Shown here: positions 55,191 through 63,106 of the stretch, one piece after another
How positions within the stretch are numbered: position 1 is the stretch's first letter
Layout: the number at the start of each line of letters is the position of its first letter
Source of the DNA: Cryobacterium ruanii
GTDB lineage: Bacteria; Actinomycetota; Actinomycetes; Actinomycetales; Microbacteriaceae
DNA length: 64,000 bases
NCBI RefSeq assembly: GCF_004404055.1
Contig: NZ_SOHK01000015.1
Span: 124,001 to 188,000, forward strand
Reading direction: 5' to 3'
Program-made: the position numbers and the translations under genes
Notes under the pieces: model-generated
Databases searched by the model: none
Seen by the model: the letters and a program-made list of their open reading frames with translations, nothing else
Told to the model about the DNA's origin: nothing

Positions 55191-55706
55191 TCAGCCGAGC
55201 CGCCCGCGCAGGGCCGGCCAGCTCGATGCGAAACCGGGGTGGAGCGCGAGTGCGGTCACGGCATCGGCCGACACCCAGCGCAGGGCGATGCTTTCCTGGT
55301 CGCTAATGACGGGTTCGAACTCCTCCATCGCTTCCACGACGACGGTGGTGTACGACCAGAATCCCAGGTCGAAAAGGGACGTGAATTTGAGCTGCACCAG
55401 GTGAGCGGGTACGCCGGCTTCTTCCCGGGCTTCGCGCAGTGCGGCCTCGATCGCGGTTTCGTTTTCGTGGCGGGCCCCACCGGGCAGGCCCCACGTGTCA
55501 CCGAAATGACTCCAGACAGCGCGGTGCTGCAGCAACACCCCCAGGCGCCGGTGGTGCACGAGCAGTCCGGCCGCGCCGAACCTGCCCCAGTACCGGCGGC
55601 CGTCAGGAGCGTGTACCCACGCGTCTCCGCTATCCCGGGATAGTCCGGGTTGCGGCACAGCGGACCCACGTGCGTCGGCCCGGTCAGCGCCCGAACTCTC
55701 TGTCAT
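55191..55706 (-). CDS. Nudix hydrolase
   Basis: A 171-residue Nudix protein. The Nudix box (GX5EX7REUXEEXGU) is complete in GARHENETAIEAALREAREE followed by AGV. The preceding VLLQHRAVWSHFGDTWGLPG is the usual strand-loop. Nudix enzymes hydrolyse nucleoside diphosphate derivatives; the substrate is not predictable here. An N-terminal extension of about 40 residues contains WVHAPDGRRYWGRFGAAGLL. It is on the same strand as apt upstream and pgsA downstream, with small gaps. The ATG at 55704-55706 has no clear ribosome site. Confidence 0.92.
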   Translation of the reverse strand: MTESSGADRADARGSAVPQPGLSRDSGDAWVHAPDGRRYWGRFGAAGLLVHHRRLGVLLQHRAVWSHFGDTWGLPGGARHENETAIEAALREAREEAGVPAHLVQLKFTSLFDLGFWSYTTVVVEAMEEFEPVISDQESIALRWVSADAVTALALHPGFASSWPALRGRLG

Positions 55707-55750
55707 GCTCTAAGCATGCCCTTCACGGGCATGAAAACGAACTTATCCGC

Positions 55751-56320
55751 CTAGATCGACATGATTGCGTGCACCGAAGCGCTGCCGAGACGCTCACGAC
55801 CGTGCAGGTCAGTGAGTTCGAGCACGACTCCGACGCCGGTGAGGCTGTAGCCGGCCCGTTCGATCAGGCGGGTCGTGGCCGCGATGGTGCCACCGGTGGC
55901 GAGTACATCGTCGAGAATAAGCACGCGGGTGCCCGCCGGAAGCTGGCCGACTTCGAGTTCGAGCCGGGCCGAACCGTACTCGAGGTCGTATTCTTCGGTC
56001 AGCACGGTGCCGGGCAGTTTGCCACCCTTGCGCACGGCGAGGACGGCCGCGTTCGCGGCGTACCCGACGGCCGCGGCCAGCAGAAAGCCGCGGGCTTCAA
56101 TGCCGGCTACGGCGTCGAACTGCCCGCGGTGCTGGTCGGCGAGGTCGTTGATAATCGCACGAAAGGCTGCGGCATCGGCGAAGACCGGATTGAGATCCCG
56201 GAACAGGATGCCCGGCTGGGGAAAATCGGGGTATGAGGCCAGGAGGGCCTCGACGTGGGAGACGGCCGGGGCCGGTGAAGTGGACGGCTGCGAAGTGGGA
56301 GGGATAAAAGAATGAGTCAC
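55751..56320 (-). CDS. apt: adenine phosphoribosyltransferase
   Basis: A 189-residue purine-salvage enzyme making AMP from adenine and PRPP. FPQPGILFRDLNPVFAD is the family N-terminal motif, AGIEARGFLLAAAVGYA the conserved loop, AVRKGGKLPG the catalytic flexible loop and VLILDDVLATGGTIAAT the PRPP-binding motif. The first 20 residues are a non-conserved Ser/Pro-rich extension. The GTG start at 56318-56320 has TAAGAT six bases upstream and no ribosome site, so the message is probably leaderless. A 17-bp triplicate repeat lies directly upstream of this promoter. Confidence 0.95.
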   Translation of the reverse strand: MTHSFIPPTSQPSTSPAPAVSHVEALLASYPDFPQPGILFRDLNPVFADAAAFRAIINDLADQHRGQFDAVAGIEARGFLLAAAVGYAANAAVLAVRKGGKLPGTVLTEEYDLEYGSARLELEVGQLPAGTRVLILDDVLATGGTIAATTRLIERAGYSLTGVGVVLELTDLHGRERLGSASVHAIMSI

Positions 56321-56326
56321 TGATAC

Positions 56327-56332
56327 ATCTTA
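56327..56332 (-). promoter_or_regulatory. -10 element of a likely leaderless promoter (apt)
   Basis: On the minus strand TAAGAT, six bases (GTATCA), then the GTG of apt. Confidence 0.5.
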
Positions 56333-56336
56333 ATCA

Positions 56337-56387
56337 GCACCGCTGTTCAGCCGGCACCGCTGTTCAGCCGGCACCGCTGTTCAGCTG
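56337..56387. repeat. three 17-bp tandem copies between marR and apt
   Basis: GCACCGCTGTTCAGCCG occurs at 56337, 56354 and 56371, the last copy differing at one base. The array covers the last codons and stop of the MarR gene and the region where the apt -35 element should lie. The period is not a multiple of three. Confidence 0.9.
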
Positions 56388-56932
56388 CCCTCGTTACGGC
56401 GCCGACTACTCTGAGGTTCCGTGTCCGGGCGTGGCATGATCGCGATCGCGCTCATCGCGTCGAGAAAATGCACGACAGCCACCTGCTGGTCAGCGGTGAG
56501 CTTGAGGGCGACCTGCATCAACTGGTCATGTGTGCCCGACAGCGCCTGGCGCATTTCGTCGTGCGACGACCGGGTAGCGAACAGGCGTTGCGATCGACCG
56601 TCGTTCGGATTCACCTCACGGCGAATATGACCGGAGGCCGAGAGCCTCGACAAGAGCTTGGCCGTGGCTGCGGACGAGATGTTCAGGAATTCACTGAGGT
56701 CTTTCGGGCTGGCTGTACGGTGCTGGCGTTCGCAGGCGATGAGGTGACGAATGGCCATAAGGTCCGTTTCGTTGATGCGCATCTCGGCCTGGGCACGCTG
56801 ACGCATGGCCGCGTCGGCCACTCGGAAGCGGCGCACGGCCCGCAGAACGTCCATGGCCGAAGAAACGCCCACTTTCCTGGGGTCGTACCAGTACGTCCCC
56901 TGCGCTGGGGGGTTACGCTCATCGTGGGACAT
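56381..56932 (-). CDS. MarR family regulator, probable CrtR-type repressor
   Basis: A 183-residue winged-helix regulator of the MarR family. Core segments are VLRAVRRFRVADAAMRQRAQ, INETDLMAIRHLIACERQHR, TASPKDLSEFLNISSAATAK (recognition region), LLSRLSASGHIRREVNPNDG and RRSQRLFAT-like wing (GRSQRLFATR). It is divergent from idi-crtE-crtB across 80 bp. In Corynebacterium glutamicum the divergent MarR protein CrtR represses the crt operon and responds to geranylgeranyl diphosphate; the same layout suggests the same role. The ATG has TAGCAT six bases upstream, so its own message is probably leaderless. Confidence 0.9.
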   Translation of the reverse strand: MSHDERNPPAQGTYWYDPRKVGVSSAMDVLRAVRRFRVADAAMRQRAQAEMRINETDLMAIRHLIACERQHRTASPKDLSEFLNISSAATAKLLSRLSASGHIRREVNPNDGRSQRLFATRSSHDEMRQALSGTHDQLMQVALKLTADQQVAVVHFLDAMSAIAIMPRPDTEPQSSRRRNEGS

Positions 56933-56938
56933 AAGCCC

Positions 56939-56944
56939 ATGCTA
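56939..56944 (-). promoter_or_regulatory. -10 element of a likely leaderless promoter (marR)
   Basis: On the minus strand TAGCAT, six bases (GGGCTT), then the ATG at 56930-56932. Confidence 0.5.
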
Positions 56945-56954
56945 ACGTGGACAG

Positions 56955-56981
56955 TTGCTAACCTGGCTAGCTATTCGCGAA
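56955..56981. promoter_or_regulatory. candidate operator in the marR-idi divergent region
   Basis: Within the 80-bp divergent region GCTA (56957-56960) and TAGC (56968-56971) form a short inverted repeat, and TTCGCGAA at 56974-56981 is a perfect palindrome. Either could bind the MarR protein. This is only symmetry and position; no consensus is known to me for this protein. Confidence 0.3.
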
Positions 56982-57012
56982 CGATCAGGTAGAACCGAGA
57001 AGGGGAGCACCC

Positions 57013-57552
57013 GTGCAGACCGCCAACGCCCTTGAAGAACAGGTAATCCTTCTTGATGAAGAGGGACGTCACATCGGCACCGCACCGAAGTACAGCATGC
57101 ACGGATCAGACACCGCGCTGCACCTCGCGTTTTCCTGCTACGTCTTCAATTCGCTCGGCGAAGTGCTCGTCACCCGGCGGGCGCTGACCAAGAAGACCTG
57201 GCCGGGGGTGTGGACGAACTCGTTCTGTGGGCATCCGCTGCCCGCTGAACCGCTCACGCAGGCCGTCGACCGCCGAGCCCGCCACGAACTCGGGCTGCAC
57301 ATCGATGCGATCGACCTGGCGCTCCCACTGTTTCGCTACCGCGCAACGGACAGCAGCGGCATCGTCGAGAACGAGATCTGCCCGGTATTCCAGGCCAGCA
57401 CCGAACAGGAGCCGGTACTGAACCCCGACGAAGTAGTGGAATATGCCTGGACCCGACCGACAGACCTCTATCGTGCGGTCACGGACGCCCCGTGGGCGTT
57501 CAGCCCGTGGATGACCCTGCAGGTGCAGCAGCTGGACAGTTTTCGTGCTTGA
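57013..57552 (+). CDS. idi: isopentenyl-diphosphate delta-isomerase, type I
   Basis: A 179-residue Nudix-fold isomerase interconverting isopentenyl and dimethylallyl diphosphate. The catalytic Cys lies in TNSFCGHPLPAE, metal ligands include HLAFSCYVFNSLGEVLVTRR and the late catalytic Glu in IVENEICPVF. It is the first gene of the carotenoid operon, feeding the allylic starter to CrtE. The GTG start follows a GGGGAG site, and its stop overlaps the crtE start. Confidence 0.96.
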   Translation: MQTANALEEQVILLDEEGRHIGTAPKYSMHGSDTALHLAFSCYVFNSLGEVLVTRRALTKKTWPGVWTNSFCGHPLPAEPLTQAVDRRARHELGLHIDAIDLALPLFRYRATDSSGIVENEICPVFQASTEQEPVLNPDEVVEYAWTRPTDLYRAVTDAPWAFSPWMTLQVQQLDSFRA

Positions 57553-58591
57553 CACGGCTCCGGCCGGCGTGGAGACCGAGCTGACCCAGTTTTTTGCTGC
57601 GGCACGCCTGCGGGCAAGTGATTACGGCGAACATTACGTGGCCCTGTGGGATTCGTTGGAGCAGGCCAGCCGCGGCGGCAAGCGGGTGCGTCCGGCCCTG
57701 GTGCTGGCGGCTTACGCCGGTTTCGGCGGCCGCGACCAGGCACTCGTGGCACCGGTCGCCGTGAGCTTTGAGCTGCTGCACACGGCGTTTCTGATTCACG
57801 ACGACGTCATCGACCGGGACCTGGCCCGGCGGGGCGTGGCGAACATCGCCGGCCAATTCAACGACCGCGCCCTGGCACACGGCGCCGCCGCCGATCAGGC
57901 AGGGGTCTGGGCGGCTGCCGCGGCCATTCTCGCTGGCGACCTCGCGCTCAGTGAAGCGCACCGTGCTCTGGCCAAACTTCCCGTGGATGTTCGCACCCGG
58001 TTGCGCCTGCTCGACCTGCTCGATCGGGCTGTCTTCGTCTCGGCGGCCGGAGAGCTGGCCGACGTCACGAACAGCTCGGCGCGGCATCCGCTCACCATGG
58101 CCGAGGTCATCACCACCCTCGAGAACAAAACCGCCGTGTACTCGTTCGAAGCGCCGCTGCAGGCCGGGGCGGTGCTCGCCGGGGCGACGGCCGAGGCGAT
58201 CCGCCTGCTGGGCCGGTACGGACGCCTCGTCGGCGTGGCTTTTCAACTCACCGACGATCTGCTCGGAGTGTTCGGCGACCCGTTGAAGACTGGAAAGAGT
58301 GTCACGGCCGACCTGCGTGAGGGCAAGCAGACCGCCCTGATCGCGCACGCCGGCGGCACCGAGAGCTGGTCGCTGATCGCGCCGTACCTCGGCAAGATCG
58401 ATTTGAGCGATGAGGAGGCCGAACGGGCCAGGGAGCACCTGCGGGCCTGCGGCGCGAAGGCCGCGGCTGAAGGGCTCGCCTACGACCATTCTCGGTGGGC
58501 GATCGAAGCACTCGAGCCGGCCCTCATTCCCGCTGATCTGCGGGCGAGCCTGACCGAACTGGCCAACGCCGCCGTGAACCGGTCCCGCTAG
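57545..58591 (+). CDS. crtE: geranylgeranyl diphosphate synthase
   Basis: A 348-residue trans-prenyltransferase making C20 geranylgeranyl diphosphate. GGKRVRPALVLAAYAGFGG is the first conserved region; the aspartate-rich motifs are LIHDDVIDRDLARRG and FQLTDDLLGVFGD. Position between idi and phytoene synthase supports the C20 assignment; chain length itself is inferred from context. The GTG start overlaps the idi stop by eight bases, and its TAG shares one base with the next start. Confidence 0.95.
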   Translation: MLDTAPAGVETELTQFFAAARLRASDYGEHYVALWDSLEQASRGGKRVRPALVLAAYAGFGGRDQALVAPVAVSFELLHTAFLIHDDVIDRDLARRGVANIAGQFNDRALAHGAAADQAGVWAAAAAILAGDLALSEAHRALAKLPVDVRTRLRLLDLLDRAVFVSAAGELADVTNSSARHPLTMAEVITTLENKTAVYSFEAPLQAGAVLAGATAEAIRLLGRYGRLVGVAFQLTDDLLGVFGDPLKTGKSVTADLREGKQTALIAHAGGTESWSLIAPYLGKIDLSDEEAERAREHLRACGAKAAAEGLAYDHSRWAIEALEPALIPADLRASLTELANAAVNRSR

Positions 58592-59499
58592 TGGCACCGC
58601 TGCGAACATCGCCACAAACGGGCGACACCCACACCAATCTGGACAAGTATGCGAGAACCGCACTGGCCAGTTCGACGACGGTCATCGGCCACTATTCCAC
58701 CTCGTTCGGGCTCGCCGCCCGGCTGCTCGATGCACGGGTGCGCACTCCGGTGCGCACAATCTATGCCCTCGTGCGCATCGCAGACGAAATCGTCGACGGA
58801 GCCGCCACCGAGGCCGGCGTCGGGATCGAGGAACAGCGCCAGCTGCTCGACGACCTCGAACTCGAGACCGAGCGAGCGATCGTGCGCGGCTACAGCACCA
58901 ATCTCGTCGTGCACGCCTTCGCTGTGACGGCACGACAGTCCGGCATCGACTCCCGCCTGATCGCCCCCTTCTTCGCGTCGATGCGACGAGACCTCGACCC
59001 GGCACCGTTTACCGCTGCGGGCGTCGCCGAGTACATATACGGCTCAGCCGAGGTAATCGGGCTCATGTGCCTGCGCTGTTTCGTGCAGCTCTCACCGCGC
59101 AGCGCCGGCGAACTCGTCGTGCTCGAAGATGGTGCCCGCCACTTGGGCGCCGCGTTTCAGAAGATCAACTTTCTGCGGGATCTGTCCTGCGACCGCGAAG
59201 TCCTCGGCCGCAACTACTTTCCGGGGATCGACCCACTGAACCTCACCGACGACCAGAAAGACCTGATCCTGGACGATATCGACGCCGACCTGGCCATTGC
59301 CAGTGCGGTGCTGCCGCTGCTGCCACCGGGCTGCCGCCGCGCCGTCGCCGCCGCGCAGGGCCTGTTCACCCGGCTGTCCCACCGGCTGCGGTCGACCCCG
59401 GCCGACGGTTTACTGCGCGCCCGGATTCGGGTGCCGGATGGAGAAAAACTGATGATTGCCCTGAAGTCCACCCTCGGCCGCGGTGCGTGGAAGCGATGA
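58591..59499 (+). CDS. crtB: phytoene synthase
   Basis: A 302-residue squalene/phytoene synthase that joins two geranylgeranyl diphosphates head to head. YSTSFGLAARLL begins the conserved region; the first aspartate motif is VRIADEIVDGA and the second is INFLRDLSCDREVLGRNYF. The middle motif EYIYGSAEVIGLMCLRCF is typical. The GTG start overlaps the crtE stop by one base; the end overlaps crtI (ATGA). Confidence 0.96.
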   Translation: MAPLRTSPQTGDTHTNLDKYARTALASSTTVIGHYSTSFGLAARLLDARVRTPVRTIYALVRIADEIVDGAATEAGVGIEEQRQLLDDLELETERAIVRGYSTNLVVHAFAVTARQSGIDSRLIAPFFASMRRDLDPAPFTAAGVAEYIYGSAEVIGLMCLRCFVQLSPRSAGELVVLEDGARHLGAAFQKINFLRDLSCDREVLGRNYFPGIDPLNLTDDQKDLILDDIDADLAIASAVLPLLPPGCRRAVAAAQGLFTRLSHRLRSTPADGLLRARIRVPDGEKLMIALKSTLGRGAWKR

Positions 59500-61103
59500 C
59501 CCGCACCATCGTGATCGGCGGTGGCATCGCCGGCCTGGCCAGCGCAGCCCTGCTTGCCAGGGAAGGCCACGACGTGACCCTGCTGGAAGCCCGCGCGGAA
59601 CTCGGCGGGCGGGCCGGCCTCTGGGACACCGACGGTTTTCGCTTCGACACCGGGCCATCCTGGTACCTCATGCCGGAGGTGTTCGAACACTTCTACCGCC
59701 TGTTCGGAACCACTGCGGCCGAGCAGCTCGACCTCGTAAGGCTGGATCCCGGCTACCGCGTGCACTTCGAGAGTGACCCGACACCGGTTGATATCCTCGC
59801 CGACCGGGCCGCCAACATCCGCTTGTTTGAAAAATTGCAACCGGGGGCCGGGGCGGCGTTGGACCGCTACCTTGATTCGGCGATCGAGACCTATGACCTG
59901 GCGGTGAAACGGTTTCTGTACTCCAGCTATGAGTCGTTTCGGCCGTTCCTGGTGCCCGACGTTCTGCGGCGGCTGGGGCGGCTGGCCCGCCTGCTGCTGC
60001 AACCGTTGAACAAATTCGTGGCCGGCTATGTGAGCGACCCGCGGCTGCGGCAGATTCTCGGCTATCCGGCCGTTTTTCTGGGGTCGGCGCCGAACCTGAC
60101 ACCGTCGATGTACCACCTCATGAGTTACCTCGACCTCGCCGACGGGGTGCTGTACCCGCAGGGCGGTTTCGGAACACTCATTGAGAGCATCGCTGCGATC
60201 GCCCGCGTCGAGGGTGTGCGGATCGTGACCGACGCGAGGGTCACCGCGATTCGGGTCACCGACGACCGAATGATCGCCGGAGTGAGCTACGTCGATGAGG
60301 CAGGCCAGACCGTGCGTCTGGACGCCGACAAAGTAGTGTCGGCCGCGGACCTGCACCACACCGAAACCGAGCTGGTCCCCGCCGACCTGCAGACCTATCC
60401 CCAGCGCTGGTGGGATAAGCGTGTGTCAGGGCCCGGGGCCGTACTCGTCATGCTCGGCATCACGGGGGAACTCCCCCAGCTGCAGCACCATTCCCTGTTC
60501 TTCACCACGGACTGGGGCAAGAATTTCGGACAAATTTTCGGCAAGCGTCCCTCGGTTCCGTCGCCGGCCTCGCTCTACGTCTGCATGCCGAGCGCGACGG
60601 ACACGTCGGTGGCACCGGCCGGTCACAGTAACCTCTTTATGCTGGTGCCGGTTCCGCCGGACGTGGACCTCGGACACGGCGGTATCAACGGTGCCGGTTC
60701 CACGACGATCGAGCTGATCGCGGATGCGGCGATCGAGCAGGTTTCGCGCTGGGCCGGAATCGGCGATCTGGCCGATCGCGTCGTGGTGCGGCGCACCGTC
60801 GGCCCGGCCGACTTCGCCGAGGACCTCAACTCCTGGAAGGGCGGCGCCCTCGGCCCTGCACACACCCTGCGGCAAAGCGCGTTCCTGCGCGGCTCCAACG
60901 TGTCGAAGAAGATCTCGGGCCTGTACTACGCCGGCGGCACGACCATCCCCGGTATCGGACTGCCGATGTGCTTGATCAGCGCAGAAATTCTGCTCAAGCG
61001 GATGCGCCACGACACCACGACCGGACCGCTCGCCGAACCGCTTCCGGCCCGGCCGGTGCCCCCCGTCACAGAGCCGTCGGAGTCTGCGCGCCAGCAGTCG
61101 TGA
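59496..61103 (+). CDS. crtI: phytoene desaturase
   Basis: A 535-residue FAD-dependent desaturase converting phytoene to lycopene. The dinucleotide-binding motif is VIGGGIAGLASAALLARE, near residues 5-22, followed by LGGRAGLWDTDGFRFDTGPS, and the C-terminal carotenoid oxidoreductase signature is GLYYAGGTTIPGIGLPMCLI. The frame is open upstream through crtB; the ATG at 59496 overlapping the crtB TGA is chosen because it directly precedes the FAD motif. A proline-rich tail of about 30 residues follows the conserved domain. Confidence 0.96.
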   Translation: MTRTIVIGGGIAGLASAALLAREGHDVTLLEARAELGGRAGLWDTDGFRFDTGPSWYLMPEVFEHFYRLFGTTAAEQLDLVRLDPGYRVHFESDPTPVDILADRAANIRLFEKLQPGAGAALDRYLDSAIETYDLAVKRFLYSSYESFRPFLVPDVLRRLGRLARLLLQPLNKFVAGYVSDPRLRQILGYPAVFLGSAPNLTPSMYHLMSYLDLADGVLYPQGGFGTLIESIAAIARVEGVRIVTDARVTAIRVTDDRMIAGVSYVDEAGQTVRLDADKVVSAADLHHTETELVPADLQTYPQRWWDKRVSGPGAVLVMLGITGELPQLQHHSLFFTTDWGKNFGQIFGKRPSVPSPASLYVCMPSATDTSVAPAGHSNLFMLVPVPPDVDLGHGGINGAGSTTIELIADAAIEQVSRWAGIGDLADRVVVRRTVGPADFAEDLNSWKGGALGPAHTLRQSAFLRGSNVSKKISGLYYAGGTTIPGIGLPMCLISAEILLKRMRHDTTTGPLAEPLPARPVPPVTEPSESARQQS

Positions 61104-61423
61104 GCGTTCTGTACCTGCTGACCCTGCTCGTCTCACTCGCCGGGATGATCGTGCTGGACTGGCGCTTTCGCCTGTTCTTCTGGCGCTCCCCCGGGCGGGC
61201 GAGTCTCGTGCTCGGCCTGGGGGTGCTGTTCTTTCTCGCGTGGGACCTGCTGGGCATCGGTCTGGGCATCTTCTACCGGGGCGAGACCGTACTCATGACG
61301 GGCCTGCAACTGGCGCCGGAACTGCCGGTCGAAGAATTCTTCTTTCTCTCCTTTCTCGGCTACCTCACCATGAACCTCGTGCAGGGTGCCCGACTCGTGC
61401 TCGAGCAGCGGGCCGTGCAATGA
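61100..61423 (+). CDS. crtYe: lycopene cyclase subunit CrtYe
   Basis: A 107-residue membrane protein with three hydrophobic segments, one half of the heterodimeric C50 carotenoid cyclase. The family motif with the acidic residue is LPVEEFFFLSFLGYLTMN. The C. glutamicum pair CrtYe/CrtYf makes epsilon rings on flavuxanthin; the ring type made here is not certain from sequence. The GTG overlaps the crtI stop (GTGA), and its TGA overlaps the next start (ATGA). Confidence 0.92.
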   Translation: MSVLYLLTLLVSLAGMIVLDWRFRLFFWRSPGRASLVLGLGVLFFLAWDLLGIGLGIFYRGETVLMTGLQLAPELPVEEFFFLSFLGYLTMNLVQGARLVLEQRAVQ

Positions 61424-61740
61424 CCTACCTGGTGCTCAATGGTGTCTTCCTCGCAGTCGCCGTGCTGGTGGCCGGCGTGGCCGTGGCTTGCCGGTTAGTG
61501 TCGGGGCGTTTCGTGGCGTCCGTGGCCGTTGCTTTGACGCTGACTCTGCTGCTCACGGCCGTATTCGATAACCTGATGATCGGGGCCGGACTGTTCAGCT
61601 ATGACCCGGACCATATTTCGGGCCTGTTCATCGGTCTCGCCCCGATCGAAGATTTTGCCTACCCGCTGGCCGCAGCGCTCCTACTCCCGGCATTGTGGGT
61701 GCTGGCAGGCAGCAGCAAGTTAGGACATACGGATGACTGA
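61420..61740 (+). CDS. crtYf: lycopene cyclase subunit CrtYf
   Basis: A 106-residue membrane protein, the second half of the heterodimeric cyclase. Its acidic motif is LAPIEDFAYPLAAALLLP, matching PxE(E/D) in the partner. Other hydrophobic segments are VFLAVAVLVAGVAVACRL and ALTLTLLLTAVFDNLMIGAG. Neither half should be active alone, as known for the Corynebacterium and Micrococcus proteins. It overlaps crtEb by eight bases. Confidence 0.92.
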   Translation: MTYLVLNGVFLAVAVLVAGVAVACRLVSGRFVASVAVALTLTLLLTAVFDNLMIGAGLFSYDPDHISGLFIGLAPIEDFAYPLAAALLLPALWVLAGSSKLGHTDD

Positions 61741-62641
61741 GCCGCTCGGCACCCTGTCGTGGAAGACCCGGCAGGTCGTGCTGTCGTCGCGACCGCTCAG
61801 CTGGATCAACACCGCATTTCCCTTCGCCGCGACATACCTGGTGACGACCGGGCGCATCGACGCGCTGCTGGTCCTGGGTACGCTGTTTTTCCTGATTCCG
61901 TACAACCTGCTCATGTACGGCATCAACGATGTCTACGACTACGAGTCCGATTTGCGTAATCCTCGTAAGGGCGGTGCTGAGGGGGCGCTGCTGCACCCAG
62001 CGCTGCACCGGACCGTGATTGCCGCGGGGGTTCTGAGCGTGGGGATTGTGGGCGGGTCGATGGTCGTGCTGGCGGGAGCGGGGCATCCGCTGTCGTGGGT
62101 GGTACTCGCCGTGAGCATGTTCGCCGTCGTGGCCTACTCGGTGCGCGGACTGCGGTTCAAGGAACGCCCCGTTTTGGACTCGATCACCTCGAGCACCCAC
62201 TTTGTCAGCCCCGCCGTTTACGGGCTCGTGGTGGCCGGAGCCACGATCGACTTCGCGCTGCTGGCACTGCTCGCGGCGTTCGGTCTGTGGGGCATGGCCA
62301 GCCATGCCTTCGGCGCGGTGCAGGACGTCGAACCGGACCGCCAGGCCGGGATCGCGTCGATCGCGACGGCGCTCGGTGCCGGGCCGACCGTGCGACTCTC
62401 GATCACCTTCTGGGCCGTCGCTGGAGTGCTCATGCTCGCGACGCCGTGGCCCGGGCCGCTCGCCGCGGTGCTGGCCGTTCCCTACATCCTTGCGGCGCTG
62501 CCGTTCCGGTCGATCAGCGACGAGCAGTCGGCGACGGCCAACCGAGGCTGGAAACGTTTTCTCTGGCTCAATTTCATCACCGGTTCCCTCGTGACCCTGT
62601 TGCTGATCTACTGGGTGCGGCACAGCGCCGGAGAATTCTGA
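61733..62641 (+). CDS. crtEb: lycopene elongase/prenyltransferase CrtEb
   Basis: A 302-residue UbiA-family membrane prenyltransferase. The first aspartate motif is NDVYDYESDLRNPRKGG and the second lies in FGAVQDVEPDRQAGIAS. In C50 pathways this enzyme adds two C5 units to lycopene, giving flavuxanthin, which CrtYe/Yf then cyclise. Eight to nine membrane segments are visible. Last gene of the seven-gene operon; the S4-protein gene follows after 37 bp with its own likely promoter. Confidence 0.94.
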   Translation: MTEPLGTLSWKTRQVVLSSRPLSWINTAFPFAATYLVTTGRIDALLVLGTLFFLIPYNLLMYGINDVYDYESDLRNPRKGGAEGALLHPALHRTVIAAGVLSVGIVGGSMVVLAGAGHPLSWVVLAVSMFAVVAYSVRGLRFKERPVLDSITSSTHFVSPAVYGLVVAGATIDFALLALLAAFGLWGMASHAFGAVQDVEPDRQAGIASIATALGAGPTVRLSITFWAVAGVLMLATPWPGPLAAVLAVPYILAALPFRSISDEQSATANRGWKRFLWLNFITGSLVTLLLIYWVRHSAGEF

Positions 62642-62666
62642 TTCGAGCCCAGTCGAGTTCGGCCGT

Positions 62667-62672
62667 TAGAGT
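62667..62672 (+). promoter_or_regulatory. -10 element of a likely leaderless promoter (S4 protein)
   Basis: TAGAGT, six bases (GAACAG), then the ATG at 62679. No ribosome-binding site is visible. Confidence 0.5.
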
Positions 62673-62678
62673 GAACAG

Positions 62679-63056
62679 ATGGAGCTCACGTCTGCCCGCG
62701 TCGACAGTTGGAGCTGGGGCGTGCGCCTGTTCAAGACGCGTTCCATGGCCACGACGGCCTGCCGCGCCGGGCATGTGCGGGTGAACGGTGACAAAGCCAA
62801 AGCCGCGCAGGCCCTGCACATCGGCGATGAGGTGCGGGTGCGCTCGGACGGCTTCGACCGGGTGCTAGTCGTGTCGCGCCTCGTGGTCAAACGGGTCGGC
62901 GCCGCCGTAGCAGCCGAGTGCTACGTCGACAACACTCCCCCGCCGCCGCCGCGCGAAGAGGTGGCGCTAGTGCCCATGCGGGACCGCGGTGCCGGGCGGC
63001 CGACGAAGCGCGAGCGTCGGGAGATCGACGAGCTGCGCGGGCACGTCAACGAGTGA
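62679..63056 (+). CDS. S4-domain RNA-binding protein, Hsp15-like
   Basis: A 125-residue protein with an N-terminal S4 RNA-binding domain: ARVDSWSWGVRLFKTRSMAT, ACRAGHVRVNGDKAKAAQAL, HIGDEVRVRSDGFDRVLVV. The layout matches Hsp15 (HslR), which in E. coli binds stalled 50S subunits carrying peptidyl-tRNA. The C-terminus is a short poly-proline run and a charged helix (RPTKRERREIDELRGHV). It converges on csrA with 50 bp between them. Confidence 0.93.
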   Translation: MELTSARVDSWSWGVRLFKTRSMATTACRAGHVRVNGDKAKAAQALHIGDEVRVRSDGFDRVLVVSRLVVKRVGAAVAAECYVDNTPPPPPREEVALVPMRDRGAGRPTKRERREIDELRGHVNE

Positions 63057-63106
63057 CGGATGCGACGCCAGCGCTGGGTGCCGGTGCCGGACGCGGCTCG
63101 AACGGG

